Below the pieces are notes generated by a model. It had not been told where the DNA came from. It saw only the letters and a list, made by a program, of their open reading frames with translations, and did no database searches. A stretch of DNA of 64,000 bases from a virus. Positions 34,385 to 42,270 of the stretch are shown here, piece after piece. The number at the start of each line of letters is the position of its first letter. The first letter of the stretch is position 1. The translations under genes and the position numbers were made by a program. Where the stretch lies: IMG/VR virus record IMGVR_UViG_3300028654_000001, positions 248,001 through 312,000 of that record; one strand, 5' to 3'.

Positions 34385-34386
34385 GT

Positions 34387-35148
34387 TCAAACTTCTCCGT
34401 AGACAATACAGTCTTGCCCCCAAATCAAACCATCACAATGAACCTTACCGGTTTTCTCAATGATGCAGATCCCACCATCACCAAAGTCGTTCGGCCCCTC
34501 GACTCCATATCGATTGGAGACTACGAGTGTAACCTTGTTCTCCTCTGCAAACTCAATCCAACTGTTCGAAGGAAACCCGCCCTTTCCCCAATTTGCGCTT
34601 AATACAACTACATCTGCATCACCAGGGGAGTAGAAATTAGACCAATCATCATTCTTCTTGTCTCGAACGTCTCGACAGATGAGGAGGCCGATCCTCTTAT
34701 CCTCGAATTGAGACTTGATCACCGGTGGGTTAGAGATTCCCTTGGAAGCCCACAGGTGGTCATTGGCAAAATGGTTGATTTTACGGTAGCTCTCGTAGTA
34801 ACCCCCAGGCTCCATGTATATCTGTGAGTTGTAGATCTTGGAGGTACCAGAATCTACCTCGATGAACCCAAAGACGATGATGACATTGAGCTCCCTGGAT
34901 AGCTTTCGAAACACAAATAAAGCCATGTTAGGGTCTATTGAATCAACCTCATCCAACCCACTTACAGACTCTGCAAGGGGTCGAGCTTCAGCATCCGACA
35001 TGAAGGAGTAGCCAGTTGAGCAAAGTTCTGGCAAAACTACTAACTTAGCCCCATGAGTAGCTGCCTCTACAACGAGATTGGCCATCCGCATTATATTTGC
35101 GGACTTTTTCTTGAAGGTTGGGCAAAACTGTACTGTACCTACGCGCAT
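34387..35148 (-). CDS. Carbon-nitrogen hydrolase (nitrilase superfamily)
   Basis: 253 aa. The catalytic triad is readable: Glu in LPELCSTGY, Lys in YRKINHF and Cys in LLICRDVRD. This superfamily hydrolyses amides, carbamoyl groups and nitriles; examples include N-carbamoylputrescine amidase and the glutaminase half of NAD synthetase. No NAD synthetase or polyamine gene is adjacent here, so the substrate is open. Unusual cargo for a phage. Confidence 0.85.
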   Translation of the reverse strand: MRVGTVQFCPTFKKKSANIMRMANLVVEAATHGAKLVVLPELCSTGYSFMSDAEARPLAESVSGLDEVDSIDPNMALFVFRKLSRELNVIIVFGFIEVDSGTSKIYNSQIYMEPGGYYESYRKINHFANDHLWASKGISNPPVIKSQFEDKRIGLLICRDVRDKKNDDWSNFYSPGDADVVVLSANWGKGGFPSNSWIEFAEENKVTLVVSNRYGVEGPNDFGDGGICIIEKTGKVHCDGLIWGQDCIVYGEV

Positions 35149-35155
35149 AGGGTAC

Positions 35156-36871
35156 TCACTTGAGAAGTGTGTAACGAGCCGTCAACTTGCTCTTCAGGTA
35201 ACTCCAAACAGAGTTCCTAACTTCACGATTCACCGCAGCAAGTCTTTTTTGAATAATTCTTGTCTGATCTGGAGTCAGGGACTTTAGGACCCCCGATTGC
35301 CAACGATCGAAGATATCCATACAGAAGGAGGTGTCCGCTGGAGTATTGGTAGTGAAAGCCTGGAACACCTTTTGTATATCGATGTCTAGATCATAACCCA
35401 TCTTTTGAGCGATGGTGATCCCACGGGTCTCCCTCACGAGCTCGGCAACCTCATCTACTTCCTTTGCCACAATCTCAAGAGCCCTACTATCCTTCTCTTG
35501 AAGGAGGTCTTCAAAAGCATTGATGGCCTTGGCTCCCATAACATCAGCATCGATGAGGGATTCGTCAGCCGCCCTGAAGAGAGATATCTGGACTCCGGCA
35601 ATATCTCTGACCGTACCCCTCCCTAACTTGTACAGATCCTCAATGGATTCTCGAACTTTAGCATAACCACCTTTGCCAACGAACTCAGCAAATTGCCCGA
35701 CGTTGTAGGCAGCCTTTTGGGCAGCCCCGTCCGAGTTTGACAGGTCAGGGTAAAACTCGATGCGTAATGCCTGGCTGACAACAGAGGCTTCCCTCTTGAG
35801 TTGTTCAATGAAGTCATCGCTCATCAGGGCCAAGCGAACAGTTTCGAACTGCTGATCAAATAAATCTCTCTGAGCCTTCAGACCAGCTTCCAAGATGGCA
35901 CTTAGGTGCTTGTACTGTCGGACTAGAGTCGACTCGAAGCGGTAGTCCTCGGTGAGTTGACTCTTACCCTTATCACACTTCCGTTGAACCGAATCAAGGA
36001 GTGAGTCCTTCTTCTCAGCCACTGCACCCCATGAGATAGAGATCACCTGGGAGGCTGTACCAAGATTGGCCAAGTCGGTAACCAGGTCGAAGTAGTCAGT
36101 AAGAATCTCGAACTTCTCGTCGAGCTTCCTTTTTGACATGATCGCTGAGGTGAGTGCTCCAAGCCCGTTTCCAGTGAACTTTTGCTTGGCCCGCACGGCC
36201 TTCATCTTCTTCTCAATCTTCTTGGCTAGGACATACGCGTCTGAGCCAACTTTGCTTGAAGAGTTCTTAATACCAAGGGTATTGCAGATGAAAACCACCT
36301 CAAACAGGGCTTCACTGTATTCGACGATGTCTAAGTCACCTGAGCCACCAGAGAGAGCCGCAATGATCCTACGAAGGTAGGTTTCGATAGCATCAACTTT
36401 GCTCAGGGTAGCTAAGTCAGTTTCATCCACTTGCCCCTTGTCCATCTTCTTGAGGATGGCCTTTTGGGCGTTGAGCTTCTTCATGATGGCTGCTGGAGCT
36501 TCGTAGCCACCTATCTCTAAATAGTGGTAGATACACTCGCAACCGACGATGAGCTTGTTCCCAGAGGTGCGGTTTCTGATTGGGAAGTGGTACTTGATGG
36601 GGGTCTTATCGCAGAGCTCACATGTCCCTGACGAGATGAATGGGAGACCGTTGCTCTCCCATTCACGAATAGCCTCATCAATGTTGTCAGATGATGAAGC
36701 TGCAAGAAGCCTCTCCCTGATCTTTGGCCAGTATTCACTACTGCGCCCCTTCCTACCGATAGCTTCCCCCTGCTCAAGATCTATGAGGGCGTCATCAATC
36801 TCAGAAATATCCCCGATGCCGGTCAGGTCATCGACGGGCTTCTTCTTGCTGGCGGCAAAGTTCAGAAACAT
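35156..36871 (-). CDS. Large protein with N-terminal zinc motif
   Basis: 571 aa. CELCDKTPIKYHF followed by LIVGCECIYHYL (about residues 83-114) is a probable zinc site. The rest is long helices with coiled-coil character. It is the first gene downstream (leftward) of the repeat array. Function unknown; it could be a nucleic-acid-binding structural protein. Confidence 0.6.
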   Translation of the reverse strand: MFLNFAASKKKPVDDLTGIGDISEIDDALIDLEQGEAIGRKGRSSEYWPKIRERLLAASSSDNIDEAIREWESNGLPFISSGTCELCDKTPIKYHFPIRNRTSGNKLIVGCECIYHYLEIGGYEAPAAIMKKLNAQKAILKKMDKGQVDETDLATLSKVDAIETYLRRIIAALSGGSGDLDIVEYSEALFEVVFICNTLGIKNSSSKVGSDAYVLAKKIEKKMKAVRAKQKFTGNGLGALTSAIMSKRKLDEKFEILTDYFDLVTDLANLGTASQVISISWGAVAEKKDSLLDSVQRKCDKGKSQLTEDYRFESTLVRQYKHLSAILEAGLKAQRDLFDQQFETVRLALMSDDFIEQLKREASVVSQALRIEFYPDLSNSDGAAQKAAYNVGQFAEFVGKGGYAKVRESIEDLYKLGRGTVRDIAGVQISLFRAADESLIDADVMGAKAINAFEDLLQEKDSRALEIVAKEVDEVAELVRETRGITIAQKMGYDLDIDIQKVFQAFTTNTPADTSFCMDIFDRWQSGVLKSLTPDQTRIIQKRLAAVNREVRNSVWSYLKSKLTARYTLLK

Positions 36872-36933
36872 CTTACCTACAAAAGTTTCATAGGTAGTTT
36901 TTGATTAACCTGTTATGACAAGCTCATGTTTCT
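36872..36933. other. Leader-distal flank of the repeat array
   Basis: 62 nt between the 571-aa gene start and the degenerate repeat. It holds a TACCTA/TAGGTA inverted repeat next to the start codon at 36871 and otherwise no gene. Confidence 0.5.
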
Positions 36934-37048
36934 CTGACAACCATTTTTGACCTGAATACCTACCGAGAGGGCTGCCCTAGCTGACAACCGCTGCTGGCCT
37001 GAGCACCAACCGTAAGTACGTGGCCAAGCTATAGAAAATGACGAACTG

Positions 37049-37079
37049 GAGCCGTAAGGCTCGATGCTGAAGACATCGA
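37049..37079. other. Structured segment within the 70-bp array interval
   Basis: Two small inverted repeats lie side by side: GAGCC/GGCTC around a 4-nt GTAA loop (37049-37062) and CGATG/CATCG around a 7-nt loop (37062-37078). Such structure is unusual for a random spacer and could mark an RNA element. Confidence 0.45.
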
Positions 37080-37194
37080 GCTCTTGCTGACAACCGCTGC
37101 TGGCCTGAGCACCAACCGTAAGAGCTTGCTGCGTTCTTCACCGGTCTCAGGCCGTCGACTGACAACCGCTGCTGGCCTGAGCACCAACCGTAAG

Positions 37195-37215
37195 GGCCTG
37201 AGCACCAACCGTAAG
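37195..37215. repeat. Partial repeat (21 bp) inside the array
   Basis: Exact copy of the last 21 bp of the 36-bp repeat (begins GGCCTGAGC) placed directly after the repeat ending at 37194. It looks like slippage or recombination and occupies over half of the interval before the next repeat. Confidence 0.85.
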
Positions 37216-37338
37216 CACACTCGGCACCCATCTGACAACCGCTGCTGGCCTGAGCACCAACCGTAAGTCCAGTCGTCATAAACCAATAAACTCCTGTACT
37301 TGAGGCGTGCTTTGCGAGAGATTCCTTTCCTCCTCCTT

Positions 37339-38967
37339 TTAAAAGAACCTAAGTTGTTGATTTCCTTTAGGTTGTCTTTTAGAAGCGCCTGGGCGCTCGC
37401 GATGGGTACTCAGATCAGTAACGGGCTGGTAAGGCTCACACCCTTTTCCTGGCTCTCGTTCCCCACAAGCAGGTTCTACAACATCCAGGATCTCAGGCGC
37501 AACCGTTTCTTGGCCAGCTGATACAGGCGATCCAATCTGACTCCGGTTTCTAAGGCCGAAGCTGGTAGGTAACTCTCGTCCCTTGCCTATCTCGGATTCT
37601 TTTCCACTCAATGTCGCCTGTAAAAGCTTGTCCACTTCCGGCCAGGTTTTTAACGCCTGACCCACATTGAGCTGATCCCCTTCCACGCAAGTAGCGAGGA
37701 AAGCAGAGTATAAGTCTCGTTGAGACTTCAAACCACAGTCACACGAATGCCACCTCTGACTGAGAGACTTCTTCTCTATAGTCCCGCACCCATGGCAGGT
37801 TTGACTCAAACGAGTTGTTCTTGTTGAGAATTCAGTAACCTTTGAGGCTTTACGGCGAAGCTCAGCCATGAACATCCCAGGTGCCCGATACCCAACTGAT
37901 CTACCAAAGTTTTTCTGAAAAGATCTGTAAGATACTTTTTCTGTCCTAATATCGTCACCCAAAGTAAGGATTCGGTTAACCAAGTTACCTTGGAGGCTCT
38001 TTCGATGAGCTGCTTGCTTACGCTGAATAGATGATCTCTGTAAGGATACTTTGGTCTGTCTCTTGGAGATAACCCACTTCTTCGATCCCTTACGGATAGT
38101 TCCATCTGGGTTATAGTTGTTCGGATTATTGGATCGACGCTGACGATCCTCCTGTCTCTGAAGTTGGCGAATAGTCTCTTGTTTATCATCGAGTTCCGAA
38201 CAAAACTCCTCTAAAAGAGCTACTCCAGCTTGAGGAGCCACTACTGCAATAGTTGAAGGTCCTAAGTCTAACCCAACTACCCCGTGTCCAGGGAGGTTAC
38301 TTTCCTTTATGTATGGAAGACCCTCACAAACTAGTTGAGCATAGTACCGAAGTTTACTGCCAACTTGTCGACGGACTAGTTGAACATGTTTAATCCGGTG
38401 GGACAAACCATGGGCAGTAACCTTGTCGTTTGGGTCAATGACTGCTTTGATCCCCTTGAGCCCAAACCAATCAATATGATCCTTCTTCCATTTGACGCCG
38501 GAGTTGCTACGACCATCAATACAATTAAAAGTTCCTTTCCGTAAGAAATGTGGTCTACCACGTTTACTAAAGCTGTACCCCTGAACGATTTTGAACTCCC
38601 GAGAGGCAATAGCCATCATCGTGGAGGCGTCTAAATGACCGTCACTATTGAGCCAAGAATGAGTTAGATTAGCAGTAACCCAGTTATGAAGGTCAAACTC
38701 TCGAAAGTTAAATTCCTCATTCAACTGATTAAAGGTCTCGAACCTGGTCTTCGATTCTAATGAGCCCCTACCACCCTTTGGGAGTTTTATAGCAGTTCGG
38801 TATGCCTTGGATTCCTTCATCAAGTCCAACCGTTTGAGAGTCTCTGTCAAGCAAGCATTACCAACCATCCGAGCGACCTCAAATCGAATAGCAAGGATTC
38901 GCTCATCCCTAGGCGACGTAGCCAGAGGAAGCTCACAAACGAAGGTTGGACTTGAGTTACGAGCCAC
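37339..38967 (-). CDS. TnpB/Cas12-like RuvC nuclease
   Basis: 542 aa, GTG start. RuvC-I VVGLDLGPSTIAVV (Asp234), RuvC-II RTEKVSYRSFQK (Glu343), zinc knuckles CHGC (391-394) and CDC (409-411), and RuvC-III QRDLYSAFLA (Asp418) are all intact, so it should be an active RNA-guided-type DNase. It is longer than most IS-borne TnpB (about 400 aa) owing to an extended N-terminal half and a 124-aa tail after RuvC-III. No TnpA transposase or IS ends are seen. The repeat array lies 71 bp downstream on the same strand, and TGGTGTA lies 9 nt before the start, the phage's usual gene-start motif. I read it as a domesticated TnpB or compact type V effector. Confidence 0.8.
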   Translation of the reverse strand: MARNSSPTFVCELPLATSPRDERILAIRFEVARMVGNACLTETLKRLDLMKESKAYRTAIKLPKGGRGSLESKTRFETFNQLNEEFNFREFDLHNWVTANLTHSWLNSDGHLDASTMMAIASREFKIVQGYSFSKRGRPHFLRKGTFNCIDGRSNSGVKWKKDHIDWFGLKGIKAVIDPNDKVTAHGLSHRIKHVQLVRRQVGSKLRYYAQLVCEGLPYIKESNLPGHGVVGLDLGPSTIAVVAPQAGVALLEEFCSELDDKQETIRQLQRQEDRQRRSNNPNNYNPDGTIRKGSKKWVISKRQTKVSLQRSSIQRKQAAHRKSLQGNLVNRILTLGDDIRTEKVSYRSFQKNFGRSVGYRAPGMFMAELRRKASKVTEFSTRTTRLSQTCHGCGTIEKKSLSQRWHSCDCGLKSQRDLYSAFLATCVEGDQLNVGQALKTWPEVDKLLQATLSGKESEIGKGRELPTSFGLRNRSQIGSPVSAGQETVAPEILDVVEPACGEREPGKGCEPYQPVTDLSTHRERPGASKRQPKGNQQLRFF

Positions 38968-38976
38968 GTATTTAGT

Positions 38977-38983
38977 TACACCA
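38977..38983 (-). promoter_or_regulatory. TGGTGTA motif before the TnpB/Cas12-like gene
   Basis: Nine nt before the GTG start at 38967; links the nuclease to the phage's own expression system. Confidence 0.6.
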
Positions 38984-38995
38984 GAGATAAGTTAG

Positions 38996-39352
38996 TTACT
39001 CGAATTGTCGTTTCCAATACTGATCCCCCGGGCCTCGGTATTGAACACTAGTCCTGGGTGCTGATTGCATCAAGGAGATAGGAATCTTCGCCGTTTTACT
39101 CTTGACCCTGACCTCAAACCCATCGCTACAGGGTCGGATCACAGCACGCCCCCTCTTGAAAATCTCATCCATGAGCTTGTTCAAGTCAACACTGTCGGGC
39201 AGCTTGAACCTCTGATACTCAACCGATCCGATCGAAAGCTTGTCCAATACCATAAGGTGTTTGAACACATAACCAAGCTCGGAAGCCACCTCAACAACTA
39301 ATTGTGCAACAAGTTTTGGTGATTGGTGTTGGGTCTCAACAGCAAAATTCAT
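38996..39352 (-). CDS. Hypothetical protein
   Basis: 118 aa, no recognised domain. Its stop lies 28 nt upstream of the nuclease start; the nuclease motif sits in that gap. Possibly an unrelated neighbour. Confidence 0.55.
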   Translation of the reverse strand: MNFAVETQHQSPKLVAQLVVEVASELGYVFKHLMVLDKLSIGSVEYQRFKLPDSVDLNKLMDEIFKRGRAVIRPCSDGFEVRVKSKTAKIPISLMQSAPRTSVQYRGPGDQYWKRQFE

Positions 39353-39391
39353 GAGGTCAGTCTCGCTCTGGAAGTGGTTATCGAAGGAATC

Positions 39392-39787
39392 TCAGTCATC
39401 ATCCTCTAGGATTCGTTCGAACCTCGTTCGAGGATTTACTTTCTCTGGCTTCACAATTTTGTGAGATGTTCGAATGTAGGTGGTACGTAACTCCCATCGG
39501 TCTTGTCCGTATTCAACCTGGGATAAAACATAGACAGGACCCTCGTGACCTCTGAGGTGATTGTGTGCCCTTTCACCCTCTAGAGTCAAAAACTTAAGAA
39601 ACCCACCCGATGGTAATCTAATGGTGAAAGCATCCATCCGTTGAATGTGTTCACTAGACAGTGAGGACCTAGCAGCAGCTATTAGGAATCTGGAATGGTT
39701 ATTATTGAATGCGAACACGATTACCCTTTGACCCCCAAGGGCAGCCGGTACGGCTTCCGCTAACATCTGTGCTTGATTCAACTCCAC
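39392..39787 (-). CDS. Hypothetical protein with acidic C-terminus
   Basis: 131 aa. The N-terminus (AEAVPAALGGQRVIVFAFNN) recalls the first strand-helix of P-loop proteins but has no Walker A. It ends RFERILEDDD, like the protein at 16224. Follows thyX by 7 nt. Confidence 0.55.
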   Translation of the reverse strand: MELNQAQMLAEAVPAALGGQRVIVFAFNNNHSRFLIAAARSSLSSEHIQRMDAFTIRLPSGGFLKFLTLEGERAHNHLRGHEGPVYVLSQVEYGQDRWELRTTYIRTSHKIVKPEKVNPRTRFERILEDDD

Positions 39788-39794
39788 TGGGTCC

Positions 39795-40769
39795 TCAGGT
39801 TGTTCGCTCTTTTGGTACCGCTGCTTCAGCTTCTCTCACGAAGTCTTCGATTGGTCGGGCGCATGGCAACTCAAAGTCTGCCGGCTGGTAGTCATTAACG
39901 TCGAATGCAGTAAGGAACTCATCGATCTCCCGCTGAGCCATACCATGTTCCTTGCATAACATCTCTATAGATTGGGTTCCAGTTAGTGGAATCCCAAGTT
40001 TGAGCATGTTACACAGGACCAACATCTCTTGGCGGCTGAAGTTGTGCGACTTATAGTTGTAGTCGGACCACGCGGAGAATAGGTTTGGCCATCCCTGTTG
40101 AAGAATTCCAGCAATGCTGTTAGCAAAGGCCCTGATCTCCCACTGGGCGTGATTATCACACCGAAGAGTCAGAAAGTGCATCAGGTTGTGAGCATCAATC
40201 TTCCACCGCCATTGAGTATAGGTCGAGAGTGGGAGATCAATCCTGGACAACTCTCTAGCTACATCTTCGGCCAAGAGCCACTCATAGTTGTCCTTGGTAG
40301 TGACCCGTCCATCAACCCACCGTTGAACCGCCTTAGTGTAGGTGTTGGCATCCGTCTCAGAGTTCTCACGCCCCTGTTTATTGTTCGTAGATTGCTTGGC
40401 AAAGTTACCAAGTTCCGGAGTGTGGAAGAGCATCGGAAGAAGACTATATCGACCACTGACCTCATTTACCGCTGCTGTTCGATGCCTGATCCACTGACGA
40501 GCTACGAAGATCGGCATCGAACAATGGAAGTGCAGCTCGACAAACTCGAATGGACTTGTGTGCATCTTTCGACGAAGGTATCTAACCAAACCACGGTCAT
40601 TGTTACCAGCTTTTGTGCCATGCCCATAGCTTGTTCTGGCACAAGTCGGCACAGTATTGTCCGTCCCCATGTAGTCCACTAGTGCCACAAAGCCATGATC
40701 CAGAACTGGAAAGTATTCGCCCAGAAGGGCTTCCGCAGTCTCTGAGGTGGCACGCTTGGTCTCGGTCAT
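39795..40769 (-). CDS. thyX: Flavin-dependent thymidylate synthase
   Basis: 324 aa. The ThyX signature RHRTAAVNEVSGRYS at 95-109 is present, with flanking FARQW-like VARQWI and LRCDNHAQWEIRAFA. ThyX makes dTMP from dUMP using FAD, NADPH and methylene-tetrahydrofolate. It is about 100 aa longer than bacterial ThyX. ATGA overlap with the RecA-like ATPase upstream shows translational coupling; with the nucleotidase two genes upstream it forms a nucleotide cluster. Confidence 0.95.
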   Translation of the reverse strand: MTETKRATSETAEALLGEYFPVLDHGFVALVDYMGTDNTVPTCARTSYGHGTKAGNNDRGLVRYLRRKMHTSPFEFVELHFHCSMPIFVARQWIRHRTAAVNEVSGRYSLLPMLFHTPELGNFAKQSTNNKQGRENSETDANTYTKAVQRWVDGRVTTKDNYEWLLAEDVARELSRIDLPLSTYTQWRWKIDAHNLMHFLTLRCDNHAQWEIRAFANSIAGILQQGWPNLFSAWSDYNYKSHNFSRQEMLVLCNMLKLGIPLTGTQSIEMLCKEHGMAQREIDEFLTAFDVNDYQPADFELPCARPIEDFVREAEAAVPKERTT

Positions 40770-41425
40770 ATGACGTCCTCTCGTTCAAAACGGGTGGGTA
40801 TCTTACTTCGATCGAACTCGGGCTCAGGAAGAGGAAATCGTGCTTCCTTCAGGAACCCAGATTCGAACACCCTGTTTACACCAGAGTCACCAAACCTATT
40901 CTTACTGATTGTAAACGATCTACCTCTATCATCCAAACGTATGGTGAGACTCGCATAATAACCAACCCCAGCTGGAAAGTCCTCTGGTAAGGTTCTCCGA
41001 TTCCATGTAATAACCATGGCTAAGTCTGGTCTTCTTCTACGAACTCTACTAATGACCCTAACCATCTCCTGAGCTCGAGCCGCCATACCCTCAGATACAG
41101 AGACCATGTTTTGAATACCCTCAACAAGGACTAGATCATAGCTTTGATCCAGTAGCAACTCACCTAATTCATAAAGCGATGTCACATCTTGATTGATATC
41201 GTAGTGGTGGTAACTAGGATCTGGTCCGTTCTCGATATCAACTACAAGAACTCGAGCACTAGTGTGTCTTGCAACATTATCAGCAATGGATCGAATAAGA
41301 GAGGTCTTACCAGACATCGGGGTCCCTATAACAGTAGTAAGAGATCCGCGGGGGATTCCAGGACAATCCTCCCCTATGAGAGAATCTATAGCTGGAAATC
41401 CAGTGCTGTAGTGTGGGACAGACAT
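40766..41425 (-). CDS. RecA-like (Sak4/RadA-type) ATPase
   Basis: 219 aa. GFPAIDSLIG, Walker A GTPMSGKTSL, Walker B-like YDLVLVEGIQNM and a RecA-type core are clear. It lacks the C-terminal domain of cellular RecA, as in phage single-strand annealing or recombination ATPases. Role in recombination or replication-fork repair is inferred. TGATG overlap with the nucleotidase gene. Confidence 0.75.
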   Translation of the reverse strand: MSVPHYSTGFPAIDSLIGEDCPGIPRGSLTTVIGTPMSGKTSLIRSIADNVARHTSARVLVVDIENGPDPSYHHYDINQDVTSLYELGELLLDQSYDLVLVEGIQNMVSVSEGMAARAQEMVRVISRVRRRRPDLAMVITWNRRTLPEDFPAGVGYYASLTIRLDDRGRSFTISKNRFGDSGVNRVFESGFLKEARFPLPEPEFDRSKIPTRFEREDVI

Positions 41426-41991
41426 CAGCAGATCCCCTTACTCACCATGGATACAATCGCATCCCAGTGATAGACCCGAAACCCATCCCAAGACATGTGG
41501 TTGTTATTGGTTGTATTCCAAAGAATAGGAACCCCTCTAGGATTAAACTTATACCAGCTTCGAAGTTGATCTAAGTTATCCTCAACGAACCAATCTCCTG
41601 AAATGAGATATTTAGCCGACAAGAAGGCAACGTGGTCTTTGTCAAAACCGAAGTGCTTATCTAGCCATTCATACCGCTCTGATACCCATGGAACACTATC
41701 GTGGGGGTTGGTAACAGCGAACACCTCAACCAACCCCTGAAGTTTTCTGATAGCCTCTTGAGAACCCTCGATTGGCTTTAGTCCAAGGCAAAACCCAGGT
41801 TCTGCCATCTCTCTGAACACACCCATCCGTTGAACATCAGTCAGGATACTAAATAGATCCCATACTTTGAAGTCCTCAAGCTTCCAGTTCTGGTCAGTAA
41901 CCCGTCGAATAATCTCAACTACTGGTGCTTGTAGTGAAGCCAATACTTCGTCAACATCAACTAAAAGTCTACGAGGTGCTGCCACTGGCAT
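41425..41991 (-). CDS. 5'(3')-deoxyribonucleotidase (HAD superfamily)
   Basis: 188 aa. LLVDVDEVLASL (motif I DxDE), FAVTNPHDS (motif II) and WFVEDNLDQ (acidic motif) match the NT5C family, which dephosphorylates dNMPs. First gene of the unit leading to thyX; CGGTGTA lies 9 nt before the ATG and no Shine-Dalgarno is seen. Confidence 0.8.
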   Translation of the reverse strand: MPVAAPRRLLVDVDEVLASLQAPVVEIIRRVTDQNWKLEDFKVWDLFSILTDVQRMGVFREMAEPGFCLGLKPIEGSQEAIRKLQGLVEVFAVTNPHDSVPWVSERYEWLDKHFGFDKDHVAFLSAKYLISGDWFVEDNLDQLRSWYKFNPRGVPILWNTTNNNHMSWDGFRVYHWDAIVSMVSKGIC

Positions 41992-42000
41992 CTAGCCCTA

Positions 42001-42007
42001 TACACCG
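42001..42007 (-). promoter_or_regulatory. CGGTGTA motif before the nucleotidase gene
   Basis: Nine nt before the ATG at 41991. Confidence 0.65.
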
Positions 42008-42012
42008 GGAAG

Positions 42013-42270
42013 TCACTGTCTAGCTGGTAAAAATGGAACTTCTGTCTGATCCTGAAGCTGTGGGTCTAAAGGCTCCACTGGAATTGGACTAAACTTGTCC
42101 AGTTGATTTATCTCAAGAATCTCTACATTGTGCTCTTTCAGGGCCGCCTCAAACTTAGGTAGATCCTGAACTACCAGGCAAAATGCATCGATCCCTTCGC
42201 CGATGGCAACTGTCCACTCGGGAAGTAAGATTTCACTCTGAGACTTAACCTTGAACGAATAATAGGCCAT
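42013..42270 (-). CDS. Small hypothetical protein
   Basis: 85 aa from MAYYSFKVKS (ATG at 42270), chosen because it overlaps the upstream stop by one base (TGATG) where the longer start at 42351 overlaps by 82 nt. Not recognised. Confidence 0.55.
   Translation of the reverse strand: MAYYSFKVKSQSEILLPEWTVAIGEGIDAFCLVVQDLPKFEAALKEHNVEILEINQLDKFSPIPVEPLDPQLQDQTEVPFLPARQ

Larger units (their letters stand above)
36934..37267 (-). CRISPR. 36-bp direct-repeat array (candidate type V CRISPR array)
   Basis: Four identical 36-bp repeats at 36981-37016, 37087-37122, 37159-37194 and 37232-37267 (plus strand starts CTGACAACCGCTGC and ends CCAACCGTAAG), plus a degenerate fifth copy at 36934-36969 with 26 of 36 identities. 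Intervals are 11, 70, 36 and 37 bp; the 36 and 37 values are typical of spacers. The 37-bp interval begins with a copy of the last 21 bp of the repeat. The degenerate copy lies farthest from the nuclease gene, as expected for the leader-distal end, so transcription is probably leftward, the same strand as the TnpB/Cas12-like gene ending 71 bp away. No cas1 or cas2 is visible. It could instead be a non-CRISPR repeat; spacer origin is untested. Confidence 0.6.

Noticed and set aside
36977-37286. ORFs of 85 and 100 aa across the repeat array, one with AGGAG before a TTG
   Set aside because: They consist of the translated repeat in shifting frames; interval lengths differ by one base, so no frame is kept. 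The array explains them better.
37339-38967. Intact IS605/IS1341 insertion sequence
   Set aside because: No TnpA, no recognisable ends or target duplication, and the gene uses the phage's own upstream motif.
40877-40883. TGGTGTA match inside the RecA-like gene
   Set aside because: Internal to coding sequence with no gene start downstream.
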